In this document: in pieces, positions 1-8,589 of the stretch
Layout: every line of letters begins with the position of its first letter
Position numbering within the stretch: the stretch's first letter is position 1
Assembly: GCA_903882765.1 (NCBI GenBank)
Contig: CAIRYE010000108.1
Location: 1 to 27,103 of the forward strand
DNA from: an uncultured Anaerolineae bacterium
GTDB lineage: Bacteria; Chloroflexota; Anaerolineae; Anaerolineales; Villigracilaceae
Direction of reading: 5' to 3'
DNA length: 27,103 nt
Program-made: the position numbers and the translations under genes
The notes under the pieces: generated by a model
Databases searched by the model: none
The model's input: only the letters and a program-made list of their open reading frames with translations
What the model was told of the DNA's origin: nothing

Positions 1-1
1 A

Positions 2-1912
2 ATTTGCGGCCAAGAAGTTACCACAGATGTTGCTGACGCTGTGAAACAGATCGGCTTCACATATGCTATGAAATCCGGTATCACCCTTGCCGTATCCGAT
101 ATTATGGTTCCTGCCAAAAAAGGCGAGATCATTGCTGAGAGCCTCAAAGAAGTTGAAAAGATCCAGCGCGACTTTAGACGCGGTCTTTACACCGAGCAAG
201 AACAGAATGAGCGCGTCATCAGTATTTGGCAACAGACCACAACCGATGTAGCTAAGGAAGTTCGTAAAAACCTTGACCCGAACGGGAACCTCTCGACCAT
301 GGCTTATTCAGGCGCCACCAAGGGCGGTTTTGGTCCGATCTCCCAGCTTGCTGGTATGCGCGGTCTTATGGCAGATCCTTCCGGTCGTATCATTCCTATG
401 CCTATTAGCTCTAATTTCCGCGAAGGTCTTACTTCTCAGGAATACTTCATTTCCACACACGGTGCCCGTAAGGGTTTGGCCGATACCGCTCTCCGTACCG
501 CGGATGCTGGTTATCTCACCCGCCGTTTAGTGGATATCGCGCAAGATATGATCGTCAATGAAAAAGACTGCGGCACCAAAGATGGTATTTGGGTCCGCTC
601 TACAGACGATGTCGCTGGCCAAGATATTTCCAGCCGTTTGTATAGCCGTTTCACCGCTGCCCCCATATACGATCCCCAAACTGGCGAAATGATCATCGAC
701 CGTAACCAAATGATGGATCATGCTATCGCCATTCAAATCGGCGCGGCTGGCGTTACTGAAGTTCGAGTTCGCTCGGCAATGACCTGCGAATTGAATCACG
801 GAATCTGCGCCAAATGCTACGGCATCGACTTAGGCCGAGGCAAGACCGTAGAACTTGGTTCCGCGGTTGGTATCGTGGCAGCCCAATCCATCGGCGAACC
901 TGGTACTCAGCTTACTCTTCGTACCTTCCACGCCGGCGGCGTTGCCATCGGTGGTGGCGATATCACCACGGGTCTTCCCCGTGTTGAAGAGCTTTTCGAA
1001 GCTCGAAAAACTCCAAAGGGTGAAGCGTATATTTCTGAGATCGATGGAAAAGTTCATATTATCCAATCCGAAAAGTATGCTGAACTTAAGATCTTAAAAG
1101 TTGAACACTCTGAAATGGTCTCCGAAGGGTACGAAATTGAAGCTGACTGGACCATTGTTGTAAAAGATGAGAGCGAAGTCAAGCTGAACGATGTTCTCGC
1201 CACACTCGGTGACGCTTCTATTTCCGCCCAAAATGGCGGTCGCGTTCGCATCGAAGGTAGGCAAGTCATCGTTTCTTACGAACAGCGCGATGAAGTGGAA
1301 TACGAAATTCCTACCACTATGTTGATCCTTGTTCGCGAAGGTGAGCACATAAAGGCTGGGCAGCCAATTACCGAAGGTTCTCTCAACCCTCACAAGATCC
1401 TGCGCTTGCAAGGTCGAGACGCTTGCCAAATGTACTTGATGAGCGAAGTGCAGAAGGTTTATCGCTCACAAGGCCAGAATATTCACGACAAACACTTCGA
1501 AGTGATCATCCGCAAGATGTTGAGCAAAGTTCAGATCACCCGAGCTGGTGATAGTGAATACCTACCCGGTGATTCCGTCGATCGTTTAGAGATCAAGCGC
1601 GTCAATGAAGCGCTCTCAGTTGATGGAAAAAATCCCGCAAGGTTCGCCGAGATTCTCTTGGGCGTTACAAAGGCATCGCTTACTACCGATTCCTTCCTTT
1701 CCGCTTCGTCCTTCCAGCACACCATCAAGGTGCTTTCCAATGCCGCCATTGGCTCCGCGAAGGACCCGTTGTATGGCTTGAAAGAAAACGTTATCATCGG
1801 TAAACTGATTCCAGCTGGTACCGGCTTTGTTCATGGCCGATTCAGTGAGAACTTGCTCCCAGTTGACCCCGAACCTGAGGATAACTTGCTCCCTGAAGGT
1901 ATCGAGGAATAG
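2..1912 (+). CDS. rpoC: DNA-directed RNA polymerase subunit beta' (C-terminal part, 5' end cut by window)
   Basis: This is the C-terminal part of the catalytic beta' subunit of RNA polymerase. The frame is open from base 2, upstream of the first GTG at 41, so the 5' end lies outside the window. Landmarks in order are the bridge-helix region with STHGARKGLADTAL (about 450-500), the second zinc site made of one upstream Cys (near 569) and CELNHGICAKC (about 784-816), and the trigger-loop segment AAQSIGEPGTQLTLRTFH (about 880-930). The trigger loop runs straight into GGDITTGLPRVEELFEAR, so the large SI3 insertion of Proteobacteria is absent. The protein ends in a short acidic tail. A strong terminator follows, so this is the last gene of its transcript; rpoB is expected upstream but is not visible. 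The identification is secure. Confidence 0.98.
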   Translation: MCGQEVTTDVADAVKQIGFTYAMKSGITLAVSDIMVPAKKGEIIAESLKEVEKIQRDFRRGLYTEQEQNERVISIWQQTTTDVAKEVRKNLDPNGNLSTMAYSGATKGGFGPISQLAGMRGLMADPSGRIIPMPISSNFREGLTSQEYFISTHGARKGLADTALRTADAGYLTRRLVDIAQDMIVNEKDCGTKDGIWVRSTDDVAGQDISSRLYSRFTAAPIYDPQTGEMIIDRNQMMDHAIAIQIGAAGVTEVRVRSAMTCELNHGICAKCYGIDLGRGKTVELGSAVGIVAAQSIGEPGTQLTLRTFHAGGVAIGGGDITTGLPRVEELFEARKTPKGEAYISEIDGKVHIIQSEKYAELKILKVEHSEMVSEGYEIEADWTIVVKDESEVKLNDVLATLGDASISAQNGGRVRIEGRQVIVSYEQRDEVEYEIPTTMLILVREGEHIKAGQPITEGSLNPHKILRLQGRDACQMYLMSEVQKVYRSQGQNIHDKHFEVIIRKMLSKVQITRAGDSEYLPGDSVDRLEIKRVNEALSVDGKNPARFAEILLGVTKASLTTDSFLSASSFQHTIKVLSNAAIGSAKDPLYGLKENVIIGKLIPAGTGFVHGRFSENLLPVDPEPEDNLLPEGIEE

Positions 1913-1928
1913 TATATTTTTTCAAAGC

Positions 1929-1967
1929 AAACCGGTGGTAGATCTTGAATCTGCCACCGGTTTTTTT
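1929..1967 (+). terminator. Rho-independent terminator of rpoC
   Basis: AACCGGTGGTAGAT pairs with ATCTGCCACCGGTT (one G-U type pair, short loop) and a run of seven T follows at 1961-1967. It starts 16 bases after the rpoC stop. Confidence 0.93.
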
Positions 1968-2007
1968 GTTAACTGTTCGCCTACCTATAAATACGCCCAT
2001 TTCTCTT

Positions 2008-2018
2008 TATAATATAAT
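2008..2018 (+). promoter_or_regulatory. Candidate -10 region for gyrA
   Basis: Two overlapping TATAAT hexamers lie at 2008-2013 and 2013-2018, about 50 bases before the gyrA start and after the rpoC terminator. I see no good -35 hexamer at 16-18 bases upstream, so only the -10 is supported. Confidence 0.45.
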
Positions 2019-2066
2019 CTGTTTAAAATTAGCATACCGCGAATATGAATTTTTGAGGAAAAACCA

Positions 2067-4640
2067 ATGGAACTTGGATTAATAAAAAAAGTAAATATCG
2101 AAAAAGAAATGCAGGACTCCTACCTTGACTACGCAATGTCCGTCATCGTATCACGCGCCTTACCCGATGCCCGTGATGGCCTAAAACCTGTTCAACGAAG
2201 GATCCTGTACTCTATGTACGATATGGGCATTCGCGCCGACACAGCCTATAAAAAATCAGCTCGTATCGTTGGCGAAGTGCTTGGCAAGTATCATCCCCAT
2301 GGCGATTCCGCTGTATACGAGGCAATGGCCCGTATGGCTCAGGATTTCTCTCTGCGCTGTATGTTGGTGGATGGTCAGGGCAACTTTGGTTCCGTTGACG
2401 GAGATCCGCCCGCCGCGATGAGGTACACCGAAGCTAGGTTATCCAAACCTGCCATGGAGCTGCTAACTGATATCAATAAAAACACCATCGATTTTTCCCC
2501 GAACTTTGATGAAACCCTTACCGAACCTACTGTTCTTCCCTCACAAATTCCCAATCTGTTGGTAAACGGAGCTACTGGTATCGCGGTTGGTATGGCTACC
2601 TCCATCCCACCGCACAATCTAGGTGAAGTTACCAATGCTTGTATCTATATGCTCAGCAATTGGGATAAGCTGGACGACATTGATGTAAGCCACTTGATGG
2701 AATACATCAAAGGACCCGATTTTCCTACTGGCGGGTTACTCATCCAAGAATCTGGAGAGGAAGGGATCGAGGCCGCTTACGGCAGCGGGCGCGGTAAGGT
2801 CACTGTACAGGCAAAAGCCCATTATGAAGAGATGGAACGCGGCAAAAACCGCATCATTATTACAGAGTTGCCATATCAGGTAAATAAGTCCAGCTTGGTA
2901 GAAAGAATTGCCGAATTATCCCGAAATGGGGATCTGGAAGGCTTATCGGACCTGCGCGATGAATCTGACCGTCATGGGATGCGCATTGTTATCGAGCTAG
3001 CAAAGAATATCGATCCTGAAAAGGTGCTAACAGCCCTCTACAAAAAAACTCCCATGCAATCCACCTTCAGCATTATCATCCTTGCGTTAGTGGATGGCGA
3101 GCCGCGTTTGTTGACCTTAAAACAAGCACTAAAAGTTTTTCTGGAGCACCGCCTCACCGTTATTCGTCGCAGAGCGCAGTTTGACCTGGATAAAGCTAAG
3201 GCAAGAGCTCACATTCTAGAAGGTTATATGGTGGCGTTGAAAAATTTGGATGAGATCATTGACCTTATTCGAAAATCATCAGATGCTGACGCCGCGCGCG
3301 AGAAACTATGCAGCAAATTTAAATTATCTGAACTCCAAGCCAATGCCATCCTCGAAATGCAGCTTCGAAGACTAGCTCAGTTGGAAAGAAAAAAAATTGA
3401 AACAGAATACAAGGAAATTTTAGCGCTTATCAAAACGCTGGAAGAATTACTTAGTTCACAAAAGCTAATGCGCGAAATGGCAGCGACTGAATTGCAGACC
3501 ATGAAGGAAACCTACGCCGATAGCCGTCGAACCCAGATCATCAACCTGCGCGAAGGCAAACAAAAGAAATCTGTTCTCACTACCACCCAGATCCTTCCGG
3601 ACCAAGTTGTATGGGTTGGCTTGAACAAGGAAGGACTGATCTCTCGAAGCGCGGATGAGAAACCCTTCCGCCTTAGCGGTACAGACGCGCCAACATTGTT
3701 GATCAGGGCAAAATCAACCGACACCTTGTATCTTGTCAACGAGAAAGGCGAATCGGCGGCAGTCGCGGTTCATACCCTTCCCGAATCAGAAAAGCTATCC
3801 GAGGGGGTTTTGTTCAACAAGATCACGCCGCTAAAGGAACATAACAAACCTGTTTGTGGGTTCAGCCTCTCTAAAAGGTCGAACTATGGAGAAAATACCT
3901 GCTTGCTGACAGTGACAAAAGGAGGAATGCTGAAAAAATCCTTACTCAGTGAATTACCCGGCCCCTCCGCCCAATCTTTCTATTTATGCAAAGTCAACGA
4001 AGGCGATGCCCTGCTCAACCTAACTGTTACAACAGGCACCGACGAGATCTTCTTAGCCACTAAGTTAGGTATGGCCATCCGCTTCAGCGAGACAGACATT
4101 CGCCCAATGGGTCTGATCGCCGCCGGTGTGAATGGCATCAAACTAGATGCCGCTGATGAAGTAGTGGGTTTAGAGTTACAAAACAACCAACACGAGTTAT
4201 TTGTCATCACCTCTGATGGCCGGGCAAAGAGGATCGATTGGGGTGAATTCCCTGTTCAAGGTCGCTATGGGAGAGGGGTTAACCTTTGGAACCTCAGCAC
4301 GGGTGTAACAGTTGCCGGCGTTGCCACAGGCAAGGGGAATTACCAGATCACCATCCATTTGCAAAAAGCCGCGCCAAAGATGATTCGGTTGGATGAAGCC
4401 GGGGTGAAAAAACGCGCAGCCACCCGAGCGGATGCAGTTGTTGAAGTGAAGGACGGCGATAGAGTAGTTAGCATCACACACAGCTGGGCAATGGATAAAG
4501 CGGTCGTTGTGGAGCAACCTCAAAAATCAAAACCTGAGCCCAGAGCTACCCAACCAGAGCTTCTTAAACCAGAAACGATAAAAAAACCGAAGGGTACCAA
4601 AACCGAGGAAAAACCAACAACGAAGTCACCTAAAAAATAA
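2067..4640 (+). CDS. gyrA: DNA gyrase subunit A (type IIA topoisomerase A subunit)
   Basis: This is the DNA-cleaving and rejoining subunit of a type IIA topoisomerase. Its 857 residues are close to the usual GyrA length (875 in E. coli). The quinolone-resistance region reads KYHPHGDSAVYEAM, with Ser81 and Glu85 at the positions of E. coli Ser83 and Asp87, the unmutated state common in Gram-positive GyrA. The catalytic tyrosine is Tyr120 in AAMRYTEARL. A beta-pinwheel C-terminal domain follows, then a Lys/Pro-rich tail of about 40 residues. The GyrA box at 731-737 reads QGRYGRG instead of the usual QRRGGKG or QGRGGKG form. ParC is the alternative; the near-canonical N-terminal half and recognisable box position favour GyrA. 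The start ATG has GAGGA seven bases upstream. The gene has its own terminator, and no gyrB is visible. Confidence 0.92.
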   Translation: MELGLIKKVNIEKEMQDSYLDYAMSVIVSRALPDARDGLKPVQRRILYSMYDMGIRADTAYKKSARIVGEVLGKYHPHGDSAVYEAMARMAQDFSLRCMLVDGQGNFGSVDGDPPAAMRYTEARLSKPAMELLTDINKNTIDFSPNFDETLTEPTVLPSQIPNLLVNGATGIAVGMATSIPPHNLGEVTNACIYMLSNWDKLDDIDVSHLMEYIKGPDFPTGGLLIQESGEEGIEAAYGSGRGKVTVQAKAHYEEMERGKNRIIITELPYQVNKSSLVERIAELSRNGDLEGLSDLRDESDRHGMRIVIELAKNIDPEKVLTALYKKTPMQSTFSIIILALVDGEPRLLTLKQALKVFLEHRLTVIRRRAQFDLDKAKARAHILEGYMVALKNLDEIIDLIRKSSDADAAREKLCSKFKLSELQANAILEMQLRRLAQLERKKIETEYKEILALIKTLEELLSSQKLMREMAATELQTMKETYADSRRTQIINLREGKQKKSVLTTTQILPDQVVWVGLNKEGLISRSADEKPFRLSGTDAPTLLIRAKSTDTLYLVNEKGESAAVAVHTLPESEKLSEGVLFNKITPLKEHNKPVCGFSLSKRSNYGENTCLLTVTKGGMLKKSLLSELPGPSAQSFYLCKVNEGDALLNLTVTTGTDEIFLATKLGMAIRFSETDIRPMGLIAAGVNGIKLDAADEVVGLELQNNQHELFVITSDGRAKRIDWGEFPVQGRYGRGVNLWNLSTGVTVAGVATGKGNYQITIHLQKAAPKMIRLDEAGVKKRAATRADAVVEVKDGDRVVSITHSWAMDKAVVVEQPQKSKPEPRATQPELLKPETIKKPKGTKTEEKPTTKSPKK

Positions 4641-4645
4641 CGCCT

Positions 4646-4678
4646 GGAGGGCGTAAATTTTCACACGCCCTCCTTTTT
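4646..4678 (+). terminator. Rho-independent terminator of gyrA
   Basis: A 9-bp perfect stem, GGAGGGCGT (4646-4654) with ACGCCCTCC (4665-4673), has a 10-base loop and is followed by five T. Confidence 0.9.
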
Positions 4679-4710
4679 ATATTATTTTCTATAAAAAAGG
4701 AGGAGTTTTG

Positions 4711-5211
4711 ATGGGAACATCACAGGACATCTACGATGAATATCGAAAACAAATGCAGAAAGGCATCATGGTTGAAGCGTACCAAGGCATTCTAAATTAT
4801 TTAAATGAGTTGCGGATCTATTTTACGAATAAATATCCTGATCATTTCGTTTCAAGCAGTTTGTATCAGGGTACTATGAACCTTAGCTTTTTTGCCTTCA
4901 ACCCTACTTCGATCAAGGCTCATGGTCTAAAAATTGCCATCGTATTCCTTCACAAAGAATTTCGGTTTGAAGTTTGGCTGGTTGGGACGAATAAAGGGAA
5001 CCAAGAAAAATATTGGGCGATGTTAAAAGAGGACCGCTGGTCAAAGTATGATCTGGTGAAGGATATAAAGGGAGCAGAGGCGATCGCCTCCCATATAATA
5101 TCTCAAGACCCAAATTTTACGGACCCAATACAATTAACCAATCAAATCGAAGGCGAAGTTTTGAAATTTATTGCCACGATCGAGGGTCATTTGGCGACAA
5201 GATACAATTAA
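4711..5211 (+). CDS. Uncharacterised cytosolic protein, DUF7000-like
   Basis: A 166-residue soluble protein with no signal peptide or membrane segment. The central pattern LKIAIVFLHKEFRFEVWLVG, followed by NKGNQEKYWAML, resembles the family I recall as DUF7000, whose function is unknown; this is from memory, not a search. The frame can be opened at a TTG (4708), but the ATG at 4711 is preferred because a perfect AGGAGG at 4698-4703 lies seven bases upstream, one of the strongest ribosome sites in the window. The gene sits alone between the gyrA terminator and a second hairpin at 5235-5270, so it is either its own short transcript or read through from gyrA. The 32-base leader has no convincing -35/-10 pair. 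I cannot assign a biochemical role. Confidence 0.8.
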   Translation: MGTSQDIYDEYRKQMQKGIMVEAYQGILNYLNELRIYFTNKYPDHFVSSSLYQGTMNLSFFAFNPTSIKAHGLKIAIVFLHKEFRFEVWLVGTNKGNQEKYWAMLKEDRWSKYDLVKDIKGAEAIASHIISQDPNFTDPIQLTNQIEGEVLKFIATIEGHLATRYN

Positions 5212-5234
5212 GAATGTTTCTTCCGTTTAAATAT

Positions 5235-5270
5235 AAAAAGGGCATCCCAACGGTCAAAAGGATGCCCTTT
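5235..5270. terminator. Bidirectional terminator between convergent genes
   Basis: A perfect 11-bp stem, AAAGGGCATCC (5237-5247) with GGATGCCCTTT (5260-5270). On the minus strand it is followed by a run of T ending the HD-gene operon; on the plus strand a looser T-rich tail follows, ending the DUF7000-like gene. Confidence 0.85.
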
Positions 5271-5286
5271 CGATTTAATAATTAAT

Positions 5287-5859
5287 TTACGATTGAGGTA
5301 AATTTCCTTCCAAGCCTAATTCGGGGGCAATGCGGCGCATCGCTGTAATTACGTTTCCTACATGCTCCCAAAGATCGATGCCAAATTCAGCGGCTGCAAG
5401 TTCCATTCCAGAGCGGTCGGTACCGGCTGCAAAGGCTTTGTCCTTCCACTTTTTCTTCACAGAGGAAGGTTCTAGATCATAAAGGGATCTTGATGGTCGA
5501 ACCAAAGCGACAGCCGAGATCAAGCCGGTAATTTCATCACAGGCGTTCAAAGCCTTTTCCATTACGGAATCGCGTGATACACCGGTGTTGTCACCATGGC
5601 TCAGGATGGCTCGAATGATGACAGGATCAACGCCACGCTGCTCGAGGATGACGGCGCCTTCGCTTGGATGTTGCTCAATGGTAGGGTGGATCTCCCAGTC
5701 AAAATCGTGCAGCAGCCCGGTTACACCCCAAAACTCGACATCTTCGCCAAATTTTTCGGCATAAAACCGCATTGATGTCTCAACGCACAGCATATGCCGC
5801 ACAAGACCTTCTGTTTTTACAAATTCACGCACTAGGGATAACGCTTCATTTCGATCCAT
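5287..5859 (-). CDS. HD-domain metal-dependent phosphohydrolase
   Basis: A 190-residue protein of the HD superfamily, which hydrolyses phosphate esters using metals held by His and Asp. The ligands are visible as His22 (RHML), His51-Asp52 in LLHDFDWE, His88 in SHGDNTG and Asp108 in CDEITG. This layout matches small HDIG-type proteins rather than Cas3 or RelA/SpoT enzymes. The substrate cannot be told from sequence. The ATG has GGAGG six bases upstream. Its first 14 bases overlap the end of the SanA-like gene, and it is the last gene of the minus-strand cluster before a terminator, so it should be co-transcribed with the genes upstream. Confidence 0.85.
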   Translation of the reverse strand: MDRNEALSLVREFVKTEGLVRHMLCVETSMRFYAEKFGEDVEFWGVTGLLHDFDWEIHPTIEQHPSEGAVILEQRGVDPVIIRAILSHGDNTGVSRDSVMEKALNACDEITGLISAVALVRPSRSLYDLEPSSVKKKWKDKAFAAGTDRSGMELAAAEFGIDLWEHVGNVITAMRRIAPELGLEGNLPQS

Positions 5860-6520
5860 TGTGATCCTCCAGTTGGATAGGTTCTGGGTTGCCCAGAATG
5901 GGTTTGGGTTTTAGGATCAAATCATATATTGCCACGTTTCGAGCAAAAACCTCGCGAACATTCCAGTAAAGATTTGATAATTTCCGGTATTGCCGATTAT
6001 TCGCCGCCACACCTGTTGCTTCTAAACCCAAGTGCTCGCACAGAAAAAGGGCTCTGATCAAGTGGAAACGCTGCGTGATCAGGATAGCTTGCTCTACTCC
6101 AAAGATCTGTTTCGCGCGATAACAGGAATCGTAGGTTCGGCGACCGGCGTAATCTAAAAAGATCGCCTCTTCAGGGATTCCTAATTCGAGCGCATATTGC
6201 TTCATAGCAGCGGGCTCATTATACTCAACATAACTATTGTCACCAGTCATCAAAATAGCGCGAATTTTGCCCAAATGGAACAACTCAGCGGCCGTTTCCA
6301 CCCGATCACGCAATACCGCAGTCGGCTCGCCGGTACGCAACAAACCCGCGCCAAACACGATCCCGATCTTTTGCGTCGGCACTGTCTCCGCTAAATAGAT
6401 CCTATTTGATTCGAGTAGATCGATCACAACAAAATTGAGAAGAACGATCAGGGTCAAACCGAGAAGAAGGAAGATAACCATTTTTAGGATATAGATAATA
6501 AAAGAAAATATTCGTTTCAC
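5846..6520 (-). CDS. SanA/YdcF-like membrane-anchored protein (DUF218)
   Basis: A 224-residue protein with one N-terminal membrane helix (about residues 5-32) and a soluble DUF218 domain expected outside the membrane. Motifs typical of SanA are present: GAGLLRTGEPTAVLRDR, LMTGDN followed by YNEPAAM, the LDYAGRRTYDSCYRAK stretch and ITQRFHLIRALFL. E. coli SanA affects envelope permeability and vancomycin sensitivity; its biochemical activity is unsettled, so the name gives fold and location only. The start is GTG, four bases after the stop of the LipM-like gene, with no clear Shine-Dalgarno site. This suggests translational coupling. An internal ATG at residue 14 would cut into the membrane helix and is less likely. 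Confidence 0.85.
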   Translation of the reverse strand: MKRIFSFIIYILKMVIFLLLGLTLIVLLNFVVIDLLESNRIYLAETVPTQKIGIVFGAGLLRTGEPTAVLRDRVETAAELFHLGKIRAILMTGDNSYVEYNEPAAMKQYALELGIPEEAIFLDYAGRRTYDSCYRAKQIFGVEQAILITQRFHLIRALFLCEHLGLEATGVAANNRQYRKLSNLYWNVREVFARNVAIYDLILKPKPILGNPEPIQLEDHNGSK

Positions 6521-6524
6521 GGGG

Positions 6525-7337
6525 CTAAAAACGGCCTGTCCATTCCCATGCTGCGTATTTTGTCGTGATCAACTCGTCTACCTTCGCTGATTCTTCCTCT
6601 GTAAGCTTGGAAGGAACCAAGGAAATATCAAGTTTTTCTTCAAACGCCTTCACCATAACCTTTGCGACGGAATCCCAATCAAGTTTCTTTCCCAACACCA
6701 TTTCAGCGTTGGTGGCACGTGTTAAAACCTTTTCGCCCGATTCAGCCCTGAGGGTCTCATCATCGTAAGCTAACGCGTGGGTAATGCGGCGCAGGTCCCC
6801 ATAGAGAGGGAATGCTCCGTGCTGTAAGAAACCGTCTTTTCGGCGTGATTGTGCCGATCCGATCAGTTTTTTACCATCTACCGTTAATTCGTAAGCGGAT
6901 GGAACTTCAAAACAAACGGGGCCCTTCGCGCTGCGAGTTGTATCCACTTCAGTAACCATTTCAACTGGGATATCTAAGGCGCGCACCGCCATGATCAATG
7001 CTTCAGCTATTCTCTGATAACTTTCCAAAACTGTTCCAGCTACGCGCGGTTCGGTAAGCGGCGCTAGAACAGAGTAGGTAATTTCATCGGTGTGAAGAAT
7101 TGCCCTGCCACCAGTTACACGGCGAACAAGTTCCCAGCCATATTTAGCTAGAAGATCAAGATCCACATCTTTTACTTTTTGGGCGTAACCGAGCGATAAG
7201 CACGCTGGCTCCCAGCTATACAAGCGGATCGTAGGCATCGAGTCTCCGCATACGGTCGCGTCCAATAGCACTTCATCAACAGCCATATTCCACGCGCCTC
7301 TAGCGGGTGGAGAAATTAATAATCGCCAGTTATCCAT
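6525..7337 (-). CDS. lipM: Octanoyl/lipoyl protein transferase, LipM-like
   Basis: A 270-residue member of the BPL/LplA/LipB fold that attaches octanoyl or lipoyl groups to lipoyl-domain lysines. The signature RRVTGGRAILH lies at 72-82 and the Lys of DGKKLIGSAQSRR near 157. VCFEVPSAYEL places a Cys at 142, where LipM (Cys150 in B. subtilis) has its acyl-thioester cysteine. Lipoate ligase LplA lacks that cysteine and is usually longer, so LipM is preferred; LipL amidotransferase or a ligase remain possible. LipM would move octanoate from acyl carrier protein to GcvH-type proteins, and LipA (18640-19584) would insert sulfur. The ATG has AGGAG upstream, and the gene follows the acylphosphatase stop by six bases. 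Confidence 0.82.
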   Translation of the reverse strand: MDNWRLLISPPARGAWNMAVDEVLLDATVCGDSMPTIRLYSWEPACLSLGYAQKVKDVDLDLLAKYGWELVRRVTGGRAILHTDEITYSVLAPLTEPRVAGTVLESYQRIAEALIMAVRALDIPVEMVTEVDTTRSAKGPVCFEVPSAYELTVDGKKLIGSAQSRRKDGFLQHGAFPLYGDLRRITHALAYDDETLRAESGEKVLTRATNAEMVLGKKLDWDSVAKVMVKAFEEKLDISLVPSKLTEEESAKVDELITTKYAAWEWTGRF

Positions 7338-7343
7338 ACTACT

Positions 7344-7628
7344 TCAACTCCTAATATTGAAAGTTAACCACTCGCGGCTTGGGGTCTCGTCGTCCACGGT
7401 CATTTTTTGAACAACGGAATTTGTTGGCCCATTTTTTACAGCCTGAATAAATTGCAGCATGGGTTGTTCTTCCCCTTCTGCCATAATTTCAACCTGATCA
7501 TAATTCATATTTCGTACCCACCCTGTAATTTCTAACGAAGAGGCAACGTATTGGGTGAATGCCCGAAAACCTACTCCTTGCACGCGGCCAGTAACCCAAA
7601 TATGTTTTCTTAGTATTATCTGTTTCAT
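7344..7628 (-). CDS. acyP: Acylphosphatase
   Basis: A 94-residue acylphosphatase, which hydrolyses the carboxyl-phosphate bond of acyl phosphates. The family motif VTGRVQGVGFRAF carries the phosphate-binding Arg, and GWVRN carries the catalytic Asn; EIMAEGEE follows as usual. The frame can be opened eight codons earlier at a TTG (7652), but the ATG at 7628 has AAGG about six bases upstream and gives the normal family length. It lies between the AEC permease and LipM-like genes with short gaps (24 and 6 bases), so it is one cistron of the operon. The in vivo substrate is generally unclear for this family. Confidence 0.92.
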   Translation of the reverse strand: MKQIILRKHIWVTGRVQGVGFRAFTQYVASSLEITGWVRNMNYDQVEIMAEGEEQPMLQFIQAVKNGPTNSVVQKMTVDDETPSREWLTFNIRS

Positions 7629-7652
7629 TATCGCCTTTTGATGATATTTCAA

Positions 7653-8567
7653 TTAACCGAGTAACAATATTAATGGCGTAAGCGTAAGCGGACTTAGTAG
7701 GGTAGTGACTAAAATGGTAGCGGCTACCAAGGATGAATCAAGTTCATATTCAGATGCCAAATTAGCGTTCGCTACCGCGGAAGACATAGACGCGTCCACG
7801 ATACCCGCTTTCATACCAACCCCTTGCATCCCCAGCAGCGCGGCAAACCCAACACCAAGAAGCGGCCCCACGATCAAACGCACACTGGCTGCCAATCCCA
7901 ACGCCTTGAAGGAATTTGTCCATTTCATATTCGACAACTCCAAACCCAAAAGCAGGATCATCACCGGAACACCTGCGCCTGTAAGGATACTCACTGTTCG
8001 CTCAATGGGCAATGGCATGGTTAGGTTTAGGCTGTTAATGAGAAGGGCTGCCATAACGGCATAGATGGTAGGGATACGGAAAATGCCCAAAAACGCTTGT
8101 TTTATCGACATATGTCCCATGGATGCGATGAAGATGCCTAATGTATTGGTTATTAGAGATGCGAACACAAAATACAAACTGGCGTGAGATAATGCCTGTT
8201 CGCCAAAGGCAAAAGCGATCAACGGCAAACCGTAATTCCCATTGTTGGCAAACATAGAAGTTAGAAGGGTTGAAATCTGGGTTTTCTTATCAAACTTTAA
8301 GATCTGACCACCCAATAAGGCGATCAAGCCTGAACCAAGTGTGACCAATATGGTGAACACCGCGGTGTTGAACATTTCGGTTACTGGCAATTTGTTTGCC
8401 AACAGGATATTAAATACCAAAACGGGGTTGAAAAAATAAAAAGACACACGTCCAATGGATCGCGTGTCAATTTTTATTGTTCTACCCAAAACAAACCCAG
8501 CCATGCTTATCAGCATGATCGGGAAGATGTTGTTGGCGAAAATGGGGAATAGGTCTTTTAGAAGCAT
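7653..8567 (-). CDS. AEC-family membrane permease (auxin efflux carrier type)
   Basis: A 304-residue, almost wholly hydrophobic protein with about ten predicted membrane helices, typical of the bacterial AEC family, whose members export or exchange organic anions such as malate or malonate. Family-like features are the early FFNPVLVFNILL helix, the broken helix FANNGNYGLPLIAF in the first half and the DASMSSAVANANLASEY segment in the second half, matching the two-repeat design. The substrate cannot be read from sequence. The ATG at 8567 has AAGG about seven bases upstream. The gene starts 22 bases after the HEAT-repeat gene and belongs to the same operon. Confidence 0.88.
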   Translation of the reverse strand: MLLKDLFPIFANNIFPIMLISMAGFVLGRTIKIDTRSIGRVSFYFFNPVLVFNILLANKLPVTEMFNTAVFTILVTLGSGLIALLGGQILKFDKKTQISTLLTSMFANNGNYGLPLIAFAFGEQALSHASLYFVFASLITNTLGIFIASMGHMSIKQAFLGIFRIPTIYAVMAALLINSLNLTMPLPIERTVSILTGAGVPVMILLLGLELSNMKWTNSFKALGLAASVRLIVGPLLGVGFAALLGMQGVGMKAGIVDASMSSAVANANLASEYELDSSLVAATILVTTLLSPLTLTPLILLLG

Positions 8568-8589
8568 AATTGAACCTTAAATATTTGGT

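Noticed and set aside
2067..4640. Calling the topoisomerase subunit ParC because of the altered GyrA box
   Set aside because: A box-like motif is still present at the right place, and the N-terminal half is typical GyrA; kept as GyrA with the doubt stated.
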